Shown here: piece by piece, positions 13,688-15,022 of the stretch
Layout of the letters: each line of letters starts with the position of its first letter
How positions within the stretch are numbered: the first letter of the stretch is position 1
Assembly (NCBI GenBank): GCA_009840065.1
Contig: VXON01000192.1
Span: forward strand, 1-15,022
Source: Cenarchaeum sp. SB0662_bin_33
Lineage (GTDB): Archaea; Thermoproteota; Nitrososphaeria; Nitrososphaerales; Nitrosopumilaceae
DNA length: 15,022 nucleotides
Reading direction: 5' to 3'
Translations under genes and position numbers: made by a program
Notes under the pieces: generated by a model
The model's database searches: none
Told to the model about the DNA's origin: nothing
The model's input: the letters and a program-made list of their open reading frames with translations, nothing else

Positions 13688-14464
13688 TCAGGCCCACGCC
13701 ACAATCTTACGGTCCTGTACATAAAGTCCCATAAACATTCCCAGTGTTATTCTTGGAGTATCTCCTGTTATCCTTGTGACCAGATGATAATAGAAAGGGT
13801 TGATAATTACCAGATCGCCCGTATTAATACTAGGCGCCATGTATGCAGAACTATCTCCAATCAAGTCTAGAGAGTATCCAAAGTCAATGTTTCGAAAGCA
13901 TTCATCATCTTTTTTCCATTTTCTGTCGTATAATAACAGTCTGCCCCCACCCTCAGACTCCTGTATATGGAGCACACAGGACAGCTGATGGTCAATATTT
14001 GATAATAAATAATCCTTTCCCTCGTATGTGACATTGTCCTTATGTAGCGGTATGGCCGTTCCCTTTTCATGTATTCGAATTATGGCCTGGGAGTAATAGT
14101 TGTTATCTTCATGTGCAGGTGAGACAGAATATCCGGGCAACATGCGACTAACCGTATCATATACACGCAGTATTGGACTGTCCATACCACAAAAAATTTT
14201 TTTAAATGTTTTTTGGGACTTTGCGGCATCCTTAAAGTATTTTTTCTTACTGGTAGTATGTGCCATAAGAAATGGGCCTATGTGCCTTAGCTTTCCATTC
14301 TGAAAACTGTCACAATTATATTTTTTTATTCTGTCAGTTATATCTTGACAATTTTTTTTATTGTAAAAATTACGAATTACTATTATGAAATTTTCTCCAG
14401 ATATCAGGCACTTGAGGCTTGTATTGTTTATCTGCGAATAATCAACTATTTTAAGTGTCTGCAT
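13688..14464 (-). CDS. 2-oxoglutarate/Fe(II)-dependent oxygenase
   Basis: Predicted soluble oxygenase, 258 residues, coupling decarboxylation of 2-oxoglutarate to oxidation of a substrate. The double-stranded beta-helix core shows the iron triad H141-x-D143 (in PLHKDNVTY) and H227 (in NPFYYHLV), with R238 (PRITLGMF) placed to bind 2-oxoglutarate. The preceding GDLVIINPF is the typical strand. An aspartate in the triad argues for a hydroxylase rather than a halogenase. Residues 1-100 are lysine- and asparagine-rich and not recognised. ATG 14464 overlaps the TAA stop of the small upstream gene by one base (TAATG), suggesting coupled translation. Base composition is AT-richer than in the other genes here, which may mean later acquisition. 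The substrate is unknown. Confidence 0.8.
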   Translation of the reverse strand: MQTLKIVDYSQINNTSLKCLISGENFIIVIRNFYNKKNCQDITDRIKKYNCDSFQNGKLRHIGPFLMAHTTSKKKYFKDAAKSQKTFKKIFCGMDSPILRVYDTVSRMLPGYSVSPAHEDNNYYSQAIIRIHEKGTAIPLHKDNVTYEGKDYLLSNIDHQLSCVLHIQESEGGGRLLLYDRKWKKDDECFRNIDFGYSLDLIGDSSAYMAPSINTGDLVIINPFYYHLVTRITGDTPRITLGMFMGLYVQDRKIVAWA

Positions 14465-14784
14465 TAATATCCGCCGGCACCCGAGTGTGATACCTTTCCC
14501 AAAAGAGTTCCAGACTCATTTCTCCCCTTAACCTCACACTTTAAAAAAGCGCCGGCCACAGATGCATCTAACAATTCTTTGGTCCAGTCACTTATGTCAT
14601 GTGGCATACCCGGCAATTCGGCTGAAGTTATTATTATTTTTTCACTATCCGTGTAATTATTCTTGTTCTCATTCTTTCTGTGAGTTACATTTAGAACAAA
14701 CGTGTTATTAGATAAAGCAGCAGAGCCGTTCCCCCATATTATATCTCCCATGTCATGTCCTGTCACTTTTTCATATATTAACAT
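14464..14784 (-). CDS. Small unknown protein coupled to the 2OG oxygenase
   Basis: 106 residues, not recognised. It is asparagine-rich in the first half (RKNENKNNYTDSE) and ends in a glycine-rich tail (SHSGAGGY). It has a single cysteine and no signal peptide or membrane helix. The stop codon overlaps the start of the oxygenase gene, so the two are probably made together. It could be a substrate, a partner or an unrelated small protein. Its AT-rich composition matches the oxygenase. The start is uncertain: ATG 14784 has only a weak AT-rich box upstream (14796-14803), and ATG 14751 is also in frame. Confidence 0.55.
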   Translation of the reverse strand: MLIYEKVTGHDMGDIIWGNGSAALSNNTFVLNVTHRKNENKNNYTDSEKIIITSAELPGMPHDISDWTKELLDASVAGAFLKCEVKGRNESGTLLGKVSHSGAGGY

Positions 14785-15022
14785 ATTAACAAAAAATTTA
14801 TGCGTACCACTAGTATCTCTAGCAGCAAAACAATACCATGTTTATTATGACAGTATTTTACCATATTTAAATAAAATATATACGATCCAAATTTTATCTC
14901 AAACTATTTCCATACCGGCACAATTTTTCCCCTAAAACTTTTGAACAATCATCTTTTTTATTTTATGTCAGAAAGTGAAAAAGTGCCAATTGACACCTAG
15001 GTGCTAGGAGTGGAAAAATCCT
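14785..15022. other. AT-rich spacer at the window end
   Basis: No coding frame is supported. It includes a perfect 10-bp palindrome CACCTAGGTG (14994-15003) and a nearby near-palindrome around CAATTG. Any gene to the right lies outside the window. Confidence 0.5.

Noticed and set aside
13688..14464. 2OG halogenase
   Set aside because: The iron site is HxD, while halogenases of this type lack the acidic residue.
14994..15003. Palindrome CACCTAGGTG as an operator or attachment site
   Set aside because: A single short palindrome with no second copy or adjacent gene in view; insufficient evidence.

Overview
The window looks like archaeal DNA, most probably from an ammonia-oxidising thaumarchaeon (Nitrososphaeria). 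It carries a TATA-binding protein, the KEOPS subunits Kae1 and Bud32, an archaeal YchF-type GTPase and an archaeal XTP/dITP pyrophosphatase. TATA boxes lie 25-27 nt before several start codons, the pattern of leaderless transcripts. GC content is moderate, with AT-rich spacers. Assignment to a Cenarchaeum-like or sponge-associated lineage is possible but only a guess from the eukaryote-like repeat proteins.

Layout. 1-1403: a TBP gene on the minus strand, bracketed by two copies of a short AT-rich repeat, with a third piece in inverse orientation. 1404-9114: one minus-strand operon read from a TATA box at 9138-9145. It holds three consecutive genes for large secreted proteins made almost wholly of calcium-binding thrombospondin type 3 (TSP3)-like repeats (20, 17 and 17 repeats), followed by a tRNA-dihydrouridine synthase coupled through an ATGA overlap. 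9115-9705: a gene-free stretch with a GC-rich island that may encode a structured RNA. 9706-10846: rdgB-like and bud32 genes, bracketed by two copies of another short repeat. 11043-11348: a small plus-strand PH/GRAM-like protein. 11324-13490: ychF-like and kae1 genes, one nucleotide apart. 13688-14784: an AT-rich pair, a small unknown protein and a 2OG-Fe(II) oxygenase, coupled by a TAATG overlap. 14785-15022: an AT-rich end with no gene seen.

The most striking content is the TSP3 cluster. Two of the three proteins share a strict higher-order architecture: 17 repeats in which repeats 5, 10 and 15 carry a tryptophan-marked variant, with the five-repeat unit fixed at 205-206 residues (615-618 bp). 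One protein also contains a 178-bp perfect direct repeat exactly one unit apart, evidence of recent unit duplication or gene conversion. Each protein has a signal peptide, about two cysteines per repeat and matching first and last cap repeats, but no membrane anchor. This suggests a calcium-stabilised, disulfide-locked extracellular fibre or coat.

The housekeeping genes are ordinary in function. Their start codons can be refined from the promoter spacing (TBP at 1072, bud32 at 10846) and from gene overlap (dus at 2366).
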